A DNA stretch of 39,536 bases, taken from positions 1-39,536 of the forward strand of contig NZ_JAICYI010000031.1 in NCBI RefSeq assembly GCF_025934275.1, written 5' to 3'. The notes beneath the pieces were generated by a model, which had not been told where the DNA came from, did not search any database, and saw nothing but the letters and a program-made list of their open reading frames with translations. Shown piece after piece: positions 1-9,148 of this stretch. A program made the position numbers and the translations under genes. The stretch comes from Phenylobacterium sp. Its GTDB lineage: Bacteria > Pseudomonadota > Alphaproteobacteria > Caulobacterales > Caulobacteraceae. Numbering within the stretch: position 1 is the stretch's first letter; every line of letters starts with the position of its first letter.

Positions 1-660
1 CTCTACCCGCAGGTGACGCACCTCGACTTCACCGGGCCTCACCAGGTGCTGGTCCGCACGCCGGAGGCGGAGGTCATCGTGGCCTCGCTGGGCGGGCGCG
101 ACATCGCGGCGGAGGGGCTCGTCTTCGCCGGGCTCGCCGACCTCGCGAAGGTGGAGCGCTGCGACGTGCTCTGCGTGCCGGGCGGCGTTGGCTGCGCCGA
201 AGCTATGCTCGACGAGGTGTTCATAGCAGAGATCCGCCGGCTCGGCGCCGGCGCCCGCTACCTGACCTCGGTCTGCACGGGCTCGCTGATCCTGGCCGCG
301 GCGGGCTTCCTCGCCGGCCGGCGCGCCGCCTGCCACTGGGCCTGGCGTGAGCTGCTCACCCCGTTTGGCGCGATCGTCAGCGAGGCGCGGGTGGAGCGCG
401 ACGGCAACGTGATCACCGGCGGCGGGGTGACCGCCGGGATCGACTTCGCCTTCACGCTCCTGGCCGAGCTCGCCGGTCCCGACTACGCCCAGGCGGTCCA
501 GCTCGGCCTGGAATACGATCCGCATCCCCCGTTCCGGGCGGGCAGCCCGAAGAGCGCGTCCCCGGAGGTGTTGGCGGCCGTCCAGGCGCGGATGGCGCCG
601 CTCGCCCGGGCGCGGATGGGGGCCGCCGCCGAGGCCGCACGTCGCCTGCAGCCGGCTTGA
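1..660 (+). CDS. Isonitrile hydratase-like DJ-1/PfpI family protein (5' end missing)
   Basis: The frame is open from base 1, so the true start lies upstream and the first residues (the strand and loop before LDFTGP) are cut off. The visible part is a DJ-1/PfpI glutamine-amidotransferase-like fold. The LDFTGP motif carries the Asp, and the nucleophile elbow SVCTGS carries the Cys and Thr, as in isonitrile hydratase InhA of Pseudomonas. The later GRRAACHWAW, ITGGGVTAGIDFAF and LEYDPHPPF stretches also match InhA-type proteins. InhA hydrates isonitriles to N-substituted formamides in the cytoplasm. Without the AraC-type DNA-binding domain seen in other PfpI relatives, a catalytic role is more likely than a regulatory one. 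The substrate here is inferred from the family only. A 186-base gap follows before the next gene. Confidence 0.8.
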   Translation, partial: LYPQVTHLDFTGPHQVLVRTPEAEVIVASLGGRDIAAEGLVFAGLADLAKVERCDVLCVPGGVGCAEAMLDEVFIAEIRRLGAGARYLTSVCTGSLILAAAGFLAGRRAACHWAWRELLTPFGAIVSEARVERDGNVITGGGVTAGIDFAFTLLAELAGPDYAQAVQLGLEYDPHPPFRAGSPKSASPEVLAAVQARMAPLARARMGAAAEAARRLQPA

Positions 661-846
661 GGAGCAGGGTCTGCCAGGCTGCGTCGATGCCGGCGTCATC
701 GTTGCGGGCCCGCCTGGACGGGGCGTTCAGGCTCGCTTAGCAGCCGGTCGCGCCAAGGCTTGCGCCTTTGGGCCTCCTTGGGTTGGGGACTGAACCCGGC
801 GCGGATAGGCTGGTTCCGGTGAATCCAGACCTCGGGAAGGGACGAC

Positions 847-1485
847 GTGTCGGGCATGGCGCCGGTCTACGTGGTGACGGACATAGAAGCCGACGGGCCG
901 CGGCCGGGCGAGCACTCGATGCTCTCCTTCGCCTCGGTGGCGGTCACCGCCTCAGGCGAGACGCGGGGCGTGTTCGAGGCGGTGCTCGAGCCGCTGCCCG
1001 GCGCCGTCCGCGACCCGGACACCTACGCCTGGTTCCAGACCCAGCCGGAAGCCTGGGCGGCCGCAACCGCCGATCCGCGGCCGCCGGCCGACGTCATGGC
1101 GCAGTTCGTGGCCTTCGTCCGCGGTCTCGGCGCCCCGGCGCTGTTCGCGGCCTTCCCGGTCGCCTTCGACGGCATGTGGATCGACGCCTACCTGAAGCGC
1201 TTCACGCCGCACGCGCTGATCGAGGGGCATTACGCGGCGCAGCCGCTGTTCGCCGGTCCGGGACTGTGCCTGAAATCCTTCGCCGCGGCGGTCACCGGCC
1301 AGGACTTCGCCGAGTGCGATCCCAAGACCTTGCCGGCGGATTGGCTCGGCCATCACGAGCACACTCACAAGGCGATCGACGATGCGCGCGGCTACGCCCA
1401 CCTGCTCGGTGTGCTAATGGCCCTCGCCGGCCGCGAGCCGGGTCGCAAGAGACACGAGGATAGCCGCCGCTCCCCGCGGGCTTGA
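847..1485 (+). CDS. DEDD-type 3'-5' exonuclease family protein
   Basis: The 212-aa product has the layout of a DEDD exonuclease (ribonuclease-H-like fold). The first acidic motif is VVTDIEADG (D12, E14), a second acidic motif lies in AFDGMWID, and the C-terminal motif HKAIDDARGYA supplies the His and Asp of the DEDDh type. Such enzymes use two metal ions to remove nucleotides from DNA or RNA 3' ends. The GTG at 847 is preferred because GGAAGGGA ends about 5 bases before it; an ATG at 856 is the alternative. The stop codon overlaps the -35 box of the arsR-type gene that follows. The specific substrate cannot be told; I do not recognise a named homologue. The C-terminal 20 residues are basic and not conserved-looking. 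Confidence 0.68.
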   Translation: MSGMAPVYVVTDIEADGPRPGEHSMLSFASVAVTASGETRGVFEAVLEPLPGAVRDPDTYAWFQTQPEAWAAATADPRPPADVMAQFVAFVRGLGAPALFAAFPVAFDGMWIDAYLKRFTPHALIEGHYAAQPLFAGPGLCLKSFAAAVTGQDFAECDPKTLPADWLGHHEHTHKAIDDARGYAHLLGVLMALAGREPGRKRHEDSRRSPRA

Positions 1486-1517
1486 CATGCAACTAAATGG
1501 TTGCATATTACGAGCCA
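1482..1517 (+). promoter_or_regulatory. Promoter with embedded ArsR-type operator, probably leaderless
   Basis: TTGACA (1482-1487) is followed after 17 bases by ATATTA (1505-1510), a plausible sigma-70 -35/-10 pair. Lying between and touching both boxes is a perfect dyad ATGCAAC-N6-GTTGCAT (1487-1506). A start about 7 bases after the -10 box coincides with the ATG at 1517, so the mRNA would have almost no leader. A dyad covering the promoter spacer is the usual arrangement for autorepression by an ArsR-family protein. This is inference from layout; no binding data exist here. Confidence 0.6.
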
Positions 1518-1852
1518 TGGACGACGACGCGGTCTTTGCAGCCTTGGCGGATCCCACCCGCCGCGCGTTGCTCGACCGGCTTCGCGAGACCAGCGGACAG
1601 GCCCTGTCCGAGCTTTGCGACGGGCTGCAGATGACGCGGCAGGCGGTGGCCAAGCACCTGGGCGTCCTGGAGGCGGCCAATCTGGTCGCCGTCCGCCGCC
1701 AGGGCCGCGAGAAGCTGCACTTCCTCAACCCCGTCCCGATCCAGGGCATCGCTGAGCGCTGGATCGCCAAGTTCCAGGAACGCCAGCTGGCGGCGCTGTC
1801 CGCGCTCAAGGCGGCGCTCGAAACTGATCCCCCTCAGAAGAGGAGGCCATGA
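1517..1852 (+). CDS. ArsR-family (winged-helix) transcriptional repressor
   Basis: The 111-aa protein is a compact winged-helix regulator. VFAALADPTRRALLDRL is the typical first helix of the ArsR/HTH_5 family. The recognition helix-turn-helix follows at about residues 29-55 (SELCDGLQMTRQAVAKHL), then a wing (LVAVRRQGREKLHFLNP). There is no Cys pair typical of metal sensors. This matches the common subgroup encoded next to SRPBCC/AHSA1 proteins, whose signal is mostly unknown. An in-frame ATG at 1487 is rejected as the start because it lies inside the palindromic operator and before the -10 box. The stop overlaps the next gene's start (ATGA), indicating translational coupling. It probably represses its own two-gene operon. 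Confidence 0.88.
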   Translation: MDDDAVFAALADPTRRALLDRLRETSGQALSELCDGLQMTRQAVAKHLGVLEAANLVAVRRQGREKLHFLNPVPIQGIAERWIAKFQERQLAALSALKAALETDPPQKRRP

Positions 1853-2316
1853 TGGCCGAAAGCACCTTTCTCTACGTCACCTTCATCCGCGCCACGCCGG
1901 AGGCGCTGTGGCGGGCGCTCACCGACACCGACTTCATCCCGCAGTGGTGGATGGGCGTGCGCGCCGAGACCGACTGGACGGTCGGCGGCGCCTGGAAGCT
2001 GGTGTTCCCGGACGGCCGCGTCGCCGACACCGGCGAGGTCCTGGAGTTCGAGCCCCCCAAGCGGCTCGCCATCAAGTGGCGCAACGAGTTCCGGCCGGAG
2101 CTCAAGGAAGAGGGCTGGTCGCACTGCCTGTTCGAGCTGGAGCCGCAGGGCGAAGCCGTGAAACTCACCGTCACCCATTCGGCGCCGCGCGCCGGCTCGA
2201 AGCTGATCGAGGCGGTGTCCGGCGGCTGGCCGCAGATCCTCTCCAACCTCAAGAGCCTGATCGAGACCGGCAAGGCGCTCGTCCCGCAGCGGACGGCCGA
2301 GCCGGCGGACGCCTAG
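1849..2316 (+). CDS. SRPBCC (AHSA1/START-like) domain protein
   Basis: The 155-aa product is a single SRPBCC fold of the AHSA1 (activator of Hsp90 ATPase 1-like) type. It opens with TFLYVTFIRATPEALWRALTD, continues with the TIPQWW-like segment IPQWWMGVRAE and a WRNEFRPEL stretch, and ends with the long C-terminal helix containing GGWPQILSNLKSLIETG. This fold makes a deep hydrophobic pocket for a small ligand. Two adjacent ATG codons (1849, 1852) are possible starts; the first overlaps the arsR-type stop by 4 bases. ArsR plus SRPBCC pairs are widespread and often answer to hydrophobic or stress compounds, but the ligand here is unknown. Cytoplasmic; no signal peptide. Confidence 0.85.
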   Translation: MMAESTFLYVTFIRATPEALWRALTDTDFIPQWWMGVRAETDWTVGGAWKLVFPDGRVADTGEVLEFEPPKRLAIKWRNEFRPELKEEGWSHCLFELEPQGEAVKLTVTHSAPRAGSKLIEAVSGGWPQILSNLKSLIETGKALVPQRTAEPADA

Positions 2317-2369
2317 TTCCGAACCCCTGCTCCGTCGAGGAGGCGGGAGAGGGAATTCGCTGTAAGCTC

Positions 2370-3215
2370 TCACGCCGCATCCAGGCCGATGTCGAGCACG
2401 TTGGCGGAGTGGGTGAGGGCGCCCACGCTGATCACGTCGACGCCGGTCTCGGCGATGGCGCGGACCGTCTCGAGCGTGACGCCTCCGGAGGCTTCCAGCA
2501 CCACGCGCCCGCCGGCGCGCCGCACCGCCTCACGGAGATCCACCAGACTGAAATTGTCGAGCATGATGACGTCCGGCGCCTCGCCCAGCGCCTCGTCGAG
2601 CTGACCCAGGCTGTCGACCTCGACCTCCACCTTCATCAGGTGTCCGGCGAAGGCCTTGGCGCGACGCACGGCTTCGGCGACCCCGCCGCAGGCGGCGACG
2701 TGGTTGTCCTTGATCAGGATGGCGTCATCGAGCCCGAAGCGGTGGTTCACGCCGCCGCCGCAGCGCACCGCGTATTTCTCCAGCGCCCGCAGGCCCGGAG
2801 TCGTCTTGCGCGTATCGACGATCCGCGCCTGCGTTCCGGCGACCGCGGCCACGTAGTCGCGGGTCAGGGTCGCGATCCCGGAGAGCCGACTCATCAGGTT
2901 GAGGGCGGTGCGTTCCGCCGCCAGCAGAGCCCGCGCATTCGCCTCGACGCGGGCGAGCGCCGTTCCGGGGGACGCCGGCTCGCCATCGGCGACGATCGCC
3001 TCGAAGCCGGCGCTTGGGTCGAGTTCGGCGATCGCCAGCCGGGCGCAGGCGCCGCCGCAGACCACGCCCGCCGTGCGCGTGGCGAACACCGCCGAGAGCC
3101 TGGCGTCCGGGGCGATGCACGCCTGGCCGGTGACATCGCCGGCGCGGCCGAGGTCCTCCGCCAGCGCCGCCTTGACCACCGGCGCGATCAGCAGATCGGG
3201 GAGGGCTCCGATCAT
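2370..3215 (-). CDS. nadC: Nicotinate-nucleotide pyrophosphorylase (carboxylating)
   Basis: This is the third enzyme of de novo NAD synthesis: quinolinate plus PRPP gives nicotinate mononucleotide, CO2 and pyrophosphate. The 281-aa protein shows all family landmarks: AEDLGRAGDVT (about 19-29), NLMSRLSGIATLTRDYV (106-122), DTRKTTPGLRALEKYAV (134-150), the GGGVNHRFGLDDAILIKDNH segment (153-172), KVEVEVDS, IMLDNF and LEASGGVTLETV (240-251). The ATG at 3215 is chosen because it overlaps the nadB stop by 4 bases (ATGA) and gives the usual length. A longer open frame extends upstream within nadB and is only an antisense-free extension in another frame. It is the last gene of the nadA-nadB-nadC cluster. 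Confidence 0.96.
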   Translation of the reverse strand: MIGALPDLLIAPVVKAALAEDLGRAGDVTGQACIAPDARLSAVFATRTAGVVCGGACARLAIAELDPSAGFEAIVADGEPASPGTALARVEANARALLAAERTALNLMSRLSGIATLTRDYVAAVAGTQARIVDTRKTTPGLRALEKYAVRCGGGVNHRFGLDDAILIKDNHVAACGGVAEAVRRAKAFAGHLMKVEVEVDSLGQLDEALGEAPDVIMLDNFSLVDLREAVRRAGGRVVLEASGGVTLETVRAIAETGVDVISVGALTHSANVLDIGLDAA

Positions 3216-4735
3216 TCGGCCGCGAAGCGAAGCGCGCGCGCGCCGTCGAGGTCCGCCAGCCGCACCAGCGTCCGCGACGCCGGCCTGGCCGCCGGCGCGT
3301 CGGTGCGGAAGTGGGCGCCGCGGCTTTCCTCGCGCGCCAGGGCGCAGGCGGCGGTCAGGCGCGCCGCGACCAGCGCCGGCGCGCGACCGAGCGTCGCTTC
3401 GAGCCTCTCGATCTCGGCCAGCAGGCGCATCAGCCCGGCCGCATCGCGCACCACGCCGGCGTCGCGGCTCATGCCCGCGCGCAGCGCCGCTAACGCGGCC
3501 TCCGACGTCCCGGGCGCGGCCCGGGCGGACAGCGGCGCGGTCGCCGGATCGGCTTGCGCCGCAGCAGCTCGGCCCGTCCGGGTCCCGAACACGGCGGCTT
3601 CCAGCAGCGAGTTGGAGGCGAGCCGGTTCGCGCCGTGCACGCCCGTCGAGGCGCACTCGCCCGCCGCGTAGAGGCCGGGCAGGGACGTGAGGCCCTCCGC
3701 GTCGGTGACGATCCCGCCCATGTGGTAGTGGCAGGCGGGCGCGACCGGGATCGGCTGGACGCGGGGATCGATGCCGCCTGACAGGCAGGCGGCGAACACG
3801 CCGGGGAATTCCTCGGGGAAGTGGCCGCCCACGGCCTCCGTCGCATCCAGGAAGGCGCCGCGCCCCGCCTCCCGCTCGGCGTGGATCGCGCGCGCCACCA
3901 CGTCGCGCGGCGCGAGCTCGGCGTCCGGATGATAGCGGGCCATGAACCTCTCGCCCGTCGCGTTGACCAGCACCGCGCCTTCGCCGCGCAGCGCCTCGGT
4001 GGCGAGCGGCGCCGGATCGCGGCCGATGTCGATGGCGGTCGGGTGGAACTGCACGAACTCGGGGTCGCCGATCACCGCGCCGGCCAAGGCGGCGAGGCCC
4101 AGTCCTTCGCCCGTCAGCTCGGCGGGCGTGGTGGTGACCGCATAGAGGCCGCCGATCCCGCCGGTGGCGAGCACCGTGGCCGGGGCGACAATCTCGGTCA
4201 GCCGCCCTGCGATCTCGACGATCACGCCCCGCACGCGGCCGTCAGTGTCCTGCAGGATCCCGCGCAGCTTCGCGCCCACCCGGACCTGGATGTGCGGCGC
4301 GGCGAGCGCGGCGACGCTCACCGCCTGCATGATCGCCCCGCCGGCCTGGTCGCCCTTGACGCGGGCGACGCGCGGCCTCGAGTGGGCGGCCTCCAGGCTC
4401 TGGGCGAATTCGCCGCCCGGACGGCGGTCGAAGGGTGCGCCGAGCGCGGCCAGGGCGCGGACGGCGGCCGGGCCTTCCTCGGCGAGCAGCTGCGCCATCG
4501 CCGGATCCACCAGGCCGGCGCCGGCCGCGACCGTGTCCGCGGCGTGCAGCGCCGGGGCGTCGTCCGCCGCCAGCGCCGCGGCCATGCCGCCCTGGGCCCA
4601 GGCCGACGAGCAGCCATGGTTGAGCGTCGCGCCGGTGAGCAGCAGGACCTTGCGCGGCGCGGCGGCCAGCGCCGCGGAGAGCCCCGCCAGGCCCGCGCCG
4701 ACGACCAGCACGCCGTCATGCCGCAGCCGCTCCAT
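3212..4735 (-). CDS. nadB: L-aspartate oxidase
   Basis: The FAD-dependent first step of NAD synthesis oxidises L-aspartate to iminoaspartate, which nadA uses. The 507-aa sequence has an N-terminal dinucleotide-binding motif VVGAGLAGLSAAL (11-23) and the flavin/substrate segment NHGCSSAWAQGGMAAA (about 39-54). A second FAD-binding stretch is ATGGIGGLYAVTT, and then come EFVQFHPTA, the CHYHMGGIVTD active-site motif and GLYAAGECASTGVHGANRLA with LASNSLLEA. These are diagnostic of the succinate dehydrogenase/fumarate reductase flavoprotein family and of NadB in particular. Length is near the usual 510-540. It starts 71 bases after the nadA stop and overlaps nadC by 4 bases, so nadB and nadC are translationally coupled. 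Confidence 0.96.
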   Translation of the reverse strand: MERLRHDGVLVVGAGLAGLSAALAAAPRKVLLLTGATLNHGCSSAWAQGGMAAALAADDAPALHAADTVAAGAGLVDPAMAQLLAEEGPAAVRALAALGAPFDRRPGGEFAQSLEAAHSRPRVARVKGDQAGGAIMQAVSVAALAAPHIQVRVGAKLRGILQDTDGRVRGVIVEIAGRLTEIVAPATVLATGGIGGLYAVTTTPAELTGEGLGLAALAGAVIGDPEFVQFHPTAIDIGRDPAPLATEALRGEGAVLVNATGERFMARYHPDAELAPRDVVARAIHAEREAGRGAFLDATEAVGGHFPEEFPGVFAACLSGGIDPRVQPIPVAPACHYHMGGIVTDAEGLTSLPGLYAAGECASTGVHGANRLASNSLLEAAVFGTRTGRAAAAQADPATAPLSARAAPGTSEAALAALRAGMSRDAGVVRDAAGLMRLLAEIERLEATLGRAPALVAARLTAACALAREESRGAHFRTDAPAARPASRTLVRLADLDGARALRFAAE

Positions 4736-4806
4736 CTACGTCGCCCCGTTCCGGAGCTTCGAAGGATCGGGCCCAAACCTTCCGTAGCCTTGGCGAAGGA
4801 GGGCCA

Positions 4807-5892
4807 CTAGATCAGCTCCACGTCGACGTGGTGGCGGGCCTTGATCAGATCGTAGCGCGCGGGCTTCGCCGGGGGCGGCAGGTCGACCATCCGCTGGACC
4901 GCGAGCCGCGCACGCTCGGAGATCGCCGGATCCACCGTCACCTCGTGCCGGCCGTGCAGCAGGGCGTCGTAGATGTTCTCCAGCGTGATCCGCTTCATGT
5001 GCGGGCAGAGATTGCAGGGCCGCACGAACTCGGTCTCGTGCGCGTCGGCCGCGACGTTGTCGGCCATCGAGCATTCGGTGATCAGCACGACGCGCTTGGG
5101 CCGGCGCCTCAGGACGTAGTCGTTCATCGCCGCGGTCGAGCCGGCGAAATCGGCGACTTCCAGCACCTCGGCGGGGCATTCCGGATGGGCCAGGACCTCG
5201 GCGTCCGGATAAGCGGCCTTCAGCTCGACGATGTCGGCCGCGGTGAACCGTTCGTGGACCTCGCAGCGGCCCTTCCAGGCGATGATGCCGACGTCGGTCT
5301 GCCGCGCCACGTTGCGGGCCAGGAACTCGTCGGGGATCAGGATCACCCGCTCGACTCCCCACTGGCGGGCGGCCGCCTCGACCACCTGCACGGCGTTGGC
5401 GCTGGTGCAGCAGATGTCGGTCTCGGCCTTCACCTCGGCCGAGGTGTTCACGTAGGTGACCACCGGCAGACCCGGGTAGCGCTGCTTGATAAGCCGCACG
5501 TCGGCGGCGGTGATCGAGCTCGCCAGCGAGCAGCCGGCGCGCAGGTCGGGGATGAGCACGGTCTTCTCCGGCGAGAGCACTTTCGACGTCTCGGCCATGA
5601 AGTGCACGCCCGCCTGGACGATCACCTTGGCCTGCGACTTCGCCGCCTCCTTCGCCAGGCCCAGGCTGTCGCCCACGTAGTCGCCGACGCCGTGGAAGAT
5701 CTCCGGTGTCATGTAGTTGTGGGCCAGGATGACGGCGTCCTTCTCGCGCTTCAGCCGGTTGATCTCGGCGATCAGCGGCGCCTGGCCGCGCCATTCCATC
5801 GGCGTGATGTGGCGTTTCACCTTCTCCCACGCCGGCGCGGTCGCCGCCTGGACCTCGGGCGTGAAGGCGAATTGGAACCCGTCGGCGGCCAT
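4807..5892 (-). CDS. nadA: Quinolinate synthase
   Basis: The [4Fe-4S] enzyme condenses iminoaspartate with dihydroxyacetone phosphate to quinolinate. The 361-aa product carries [89 protein letters not shown] and [16 protein letters not shown]. The Cys residues in AGCSLA, HPECP and PCNLCPH are the expected cluster ligands. The ATG at 5892 is preferred over an in-frame ATG at 5922 because a good GGGAGG site lies 6 bases before it and because the upstream ATG sits inside a palindrome that looks like an operator. It heads the nadABC cluster; see the two dyads upstream for likely repression by an NAD-status regulator. Confidence 0.96.
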   Translation of the reverse strand: MAADGFQFAFTPEVQAATAPAWEKVKRHITPMEWRGQAPLIAEINRLKREKDAVILAHNYMTPEIFHGVGDYVGDSLGLAKEAAKSQAKVIVQAGVHFMAETSKVLSPEKTVLIPDLRAGCSLASSITAADVRLIKQRYPGLPVVTYVNTSAEVKAETDICCTSANAVQVVEAAARQWGVERVILIPDEFLARNVARQTDVGIIAWKGRCEVHERFTAADIVELKAAYPDAEVLAHPECPAEVLEVADFAGSTAAMNDYVLRRRPKRVVLITECSMADNVAADAHETEFVRPCNLCPHMKRITLENIYDALLHGRHEVTVDPAISERARLAVQRMVDLPPPAKPARYDLIKARHHVDVELI

Positions 5893-5905
5893 GCGAACCT
5901 CCCTT

Positions 5906-5985
5906 ATGCTCAAATTGAGCATTTCTACGGGCCGAATAAACGCCAGGCCAGCTGACCTGGCGTCAAGTTTTGCTCAATCGGAGCA
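5906..5985 (-). promoter_or_regulatory. Paired dyad operators upstream of nadA
   Basis: Two related palindromes flank the likely nadA promoter. The proximal one, ATGCTCAAATTGAGCAT (5906-5922), is a perfect 17-base dyad directly before the ribosome-binding site. The distal one, TGCTCAATCGGAGCA (5971-5985), has the same TGCTC/GAGCA arms with a partly matching centre. Their centres are about 64 bases apart, close to six helical turns. A TTGACG that could be a -35 box (minus strand, about 5962-5967) lies between them. This is the layout expected for cooperative repression. Alphaproteobacteria are known to use NadQ or NrtR to control nad genes, but I cannot assign the motif to one of them from memory. 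Confidence 0.65.
5941..5962. other. Hairpin between the nadA operators
   Basis: CGCCAGG (5941-5947) pairs with CCTGGCG (5956-5962) across an 8-base loop, giving a 7-bp GC-rich stem. It overlaps the candidate -35/spacer region of nadA on the minus strand, so it may be a third protein-binding dyad and not an RNA structure. No U-run follows on either strand. The remainder of the 301-base gap 5893-6193 holds only the operators and, closer to 6190, the probable promoter of the divergent hydrolase gene, which I could not pin down. Confidence 0.4.
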
Positions 5986-6193
5986 TAACCTGATGCACCA
6001 TATAGCCGCAGCCGAGGCCAATGCAAGTCACTGCCGTTCGCGGAGCGGTGTTCGGTCGCGTTTGCGCATCCGGGGCCGGGGCCTATATGGCGAGCCCGTA
6101 CGGCGCATCAGGGGGAATGTTCCTTGTTTTCGCCGGTTTTGGCGGGGCATGTGGCTCGCCGAAGCCGGAACGAGAGGGGGCCGTCAACAACTC

Positions 6194-7297
6194 GTGAGCT
6201 ACTTTCGTTGGATCGCAACCGGCCCGCTCGGGCGCGGGGCCGCCGTGAGCGGCGCGCTGCTGGCGCTCGGCGCCGGCGCGGCTTCACCCACGGCGGCGCA
6301 GAAGCCCGATATGGTTCGCCTGAGCTCGGCCCGGCTTTCCATCCTTGAGCTCCAGAAGCTTGCTGCGGGCGTCGATCCGACCAGCCTCGGGCTCGGCCAG
6401 GCGGGGCCGATCAACGGCATCCCAGCGTCCGGTCCCCTGCAGGCGACCGGCGAGGCCGCGATCGCGCTCAATGCGCAGCGGCCGTTCGCAGACGAGCCGA
6501 TCGAGCCGATGCGGCCTTTCGTGCTGAAGGCCGATGGCCCTGATTGGGCGCGCGCCGTCCGCTGCCTGGCGCAGGCGGTCTATTACGAAGCGGGCCGCGA
6601 ACCGGTGCAGGGCGAGGAGGCCGTCGCCCAGGTGGTGCTGAACCGACTGCGCCATCCGGCCTATCCGAAGTCGGTCTGCGGGGTCGTCTACGAGGGCGCG
6701 GCGCGCTCCACCGGCTGCCAGTTCACCTTCACGTGCGATGGCTCCCTGCGATATGCGCCCGATCCCGAGCTCTGGAGCCGCGCGGTGGGCGTGGCCAGGA
6801 AGGCGCTCTCCGGCTTCGTCGACAAGGCGGTGGGCTCAGCCACGCACTATCACGCCGACTACGTCGCTCCCTACTGGGCGCCGACGCTGGTCAAGATGAC
6901 CCAGGTGGGCCAGCAGATCTTCTACCGCTGGACCGGCAGTTGGGGCGAGCCGGGCGCCTTCACCGGCCGCTACGCTGGCCACGAGGCCGAACTCACCGCA
7001 GCCATCCTGAACCGCGACGGACCCGAGCCTGCGCCGCCGCCGCGGGAGGTGACGCTCGCCGCTGGCGGCGAGCCGCGCACCTACAAGGTGGCCGATGTCG
7101 GGCCCAGAGGCGCGCCGGCCGCGCCGGGGGTGCTGGTCGCCGCGCGCCGCCAGCCGACCCGCGACGAGGTCGCCAGGATCAACGCCCGCCTGGCGTCGCT
7201 GGAAGCCGGGATGGACGCTCCTGGCGTCGCGGCCGCCGCTCGCCCGGCCGCCGCCCAGGTCGCCGCCGCCGGAGCCCAGACGCTCGCCGCCGAGTAG
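6194..7297 (+). CDS. SleB/CwlJ-type cell wall hydrolase, exported
   Basis: The 367-aa protein has a hydrophobic N-terminal segment (about residues 14-35, AAVSGALLALGAGAASPTAA) that fits a signal peptide. It then has an unstructured linker and a Hydrolase_2 (SleB/CwlJ) domain at about 115-255. The domain carries CLAQAVYYEAGREPVQGEEA with the catalytic Glu at about 132, then VAQVVLNRLRHPAYPKSVCGVV, GCQFTFTCDG and ATHYHADYVAPYWAP. This family cleaves peptidoglycan glycan strands; outside spore-formers it acts in wall remodelling. The C-terminal 90 residues are Ala/Pro-rich. The start is uncertain: GTG 6194 gives a clean signal peptide, though its GAGGGGG site is somewhat far (13 bases); ATG 6149 is the alternative. 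It is divergent from nadA. Confidence 0.85.
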   Translation: MSYFRWIATGPLGRGAAVSGALLALGAGAASPTAAQKPDMVRLSSARLSILELQKLAAGVDPTSLGLGQAGPINGIPASGPLQATGEAAIALNAQRPFADEPIEPMRPFVLKADGPDWARAVRCLAQAVYYEAGREPVQGEEAVAQVVLNRLRHPAYPKSVCGVVYEGAARSTGCQFTFTCDGSLRYAPDPELWSRAVGVARKALSGFVDKAVGSATHYHADYVAPYWAPTLVKMTQVGQQIFYRWTGSWGEPGAFTGRYAGHEAELTAAILNRDGPEPAPPPREVTLAAGGEPRTYKVADVGPRGAPAAPGVLVAARRQPTRDEVARINARLASLEAGMDAPGVAAAARPAAAQVAAAGAQTLAAE

Positions 7298-7299
7298 GC

Positions 7300-7785
7300 T
7301 CAGGCGCCGAAGGCGTCCGGATAGGCCACCGACAGCGGCCGGTCGAAGGCGCCTTCGCCCAGCGCCAGCGCCATGAACGCCGGCCGCCCGCGCCAGGGGC
7401 TTGCGACCTGCGCCGCCGTCGCCGCCGAGAAGCCGAAGCGGCCGTAATAGGCGGGATCTCCCAGCACCAGCACGCCGAACGCGCCGAACTGCGGCGCGCT
7501 CTCCAGGCCGGCCCGCACCAGCGCCGCGCCCAGCCCCTTCCGCTGATGCTTCGGCCGCACCGCCAGCGGGGCGAGCGCCGCATAGAGTTCGTCGCGATCG
7601 GCCCAAAGCCGGCTGAACATGATGTGACCGGCGATCTCGCCGGCTTCTTCGGCCACCAGTTCGAACATGGCGTCCTCGTTGGCCCTGAGGCCCTCGACGA
7701 GGCGCGCCTCCGCCGGACGGCCGAAGGCCTGCTCGACGAGCTGCGAGATGGCGGCATGATCGCGGGCGGCGGCGTAGCGGATCAT
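7300..7785 (-). CDS. GNAT-family N-acetyltransferase (YhbS-like)
   Basis: The 161-aa product is a single Gcn5-related acetyltransferase domain. It opens with IRYAAARDHAAISQLVEQAF, has strand motifs EIAGHIMFSRL and LAPLAVRPKHQRKGLGAALV, where the Q/RxxGxG/A-type loop RKGLGAA binds acetyl-CoA pyrophosphate, then FGVLVLGDPAYYGRFGF. The latter is characteristic of the YhbS subgroup. The acyl acceptor is unknown. It ends two bases from the stop of the convergent wall hydrolase gene and reads away from the small gene at 7825, with a 39-base gap, so it may be cotranscribed with that gene and trxB. Confidence 0.88.
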   Translation of the reverse strand: MIRYAAARDHAAISQLVEQAFGRPAEARLVEGLRANEDAMFELVAEEAGEIAGHIMFSRLWADRDELYAALAPLAVRPKHQRKGLGAALVRAGLESAPQFGAFGVLVLGDPAYYGRFGFSAATAAQVASPWRGRPAFMALALGEGAFDRPLSVAYPDAFGA

Positions 7786-7824
7786 GACCGCGAGCCTAGA
7801 CCTTGGGTCGGCGTCGGGCGAGGC

Positions 7825-8031
7825 TCAGCTCTTGCTGGCGGGCAGGGCGCGCCGCTTGGCTCGCTCGCGGGCGGTCTCGTCGTGCTGCTCGTTGCGCTTG
7901 GCCTCGGCTGCGAGCCTGCGCCAGCCCTGAGCGATGGTCTCATAGACCTGCTTCTCGGCCGGGTTTCCGACCCGGGCCGCCATCCGCAGCACGGCGTCCG
8001 CCTGCGCCATATACCGATCGCTGTCGCGCAT
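7825..8031 (-). CDS. Small conserved hypothetical protein, helical
   Basis: The 68-aa product (MRDSDRYMAQADAVLRMAAR...) is predicted to be almost wholly helical, basic and Lys/Arg-rich at its C-terminus (RERAKRRALPASKS). The pattern of a short A-x-x-x-L-x-x-A-A-R helix followed by WRRLAAEAKRNEQ resembles small alphaproteobacterial proteins of unknown function. ATG 8031 is preferred: GAGAGCAGG lies directly upstream, whereas the longer form would need a TTG at 8052 with no room for a ribosome-binding site. It sits between GNAT and trxB on the same strand. Confidence 0.6.
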   Translation of the reverse strand: MRDSDRYMAQADAVLRMAARVGNPAEKQVYETIAQGWRRLAAEAKRNEQHDETARERAKRRALPASKS

Positions 8032-8100
8032 GCCTGCTCTCGGGGCGGTCAACCCCTGAGGGAAGCCGGAAGTTGCGCCGGCCGGAACCCGATCGCGAAA

Positions 8101-9114
<1,014 letters not shown>

Positions 9115-9148
9115 TTCCGTAATGTAGGCGCGATTCTGGAGCGGTGCG

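Noticed and set aside
661..846. Possible tRNA or small RNA in the gap after the first gene
   Set aside because: No cloverleaf, TTCGA-type loop or CCA end. Short stem-loops only.
1487..1516. An upstream ATG for the ArsR-type gene
   Set aside because: It lies in the operator between the -35 and -10 boxes, so it should not be transcribed from this promoter. The ATG at 1517 fits the family N-terminus.
2370..3656. nadC extended upstream into nadB
   Set aside because: The extra 147 residues overlap nadB in another frame and are unlike NadC. The ATG at 3215 gives the family length and an ATGA overlap.
5893..6193. An NAD+ riboswitch in the nadA leader
   Set aside because: The dyads are short and sit at promoter positions. 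I could not recognise a conserved NAD+-I or NAD+-II core.
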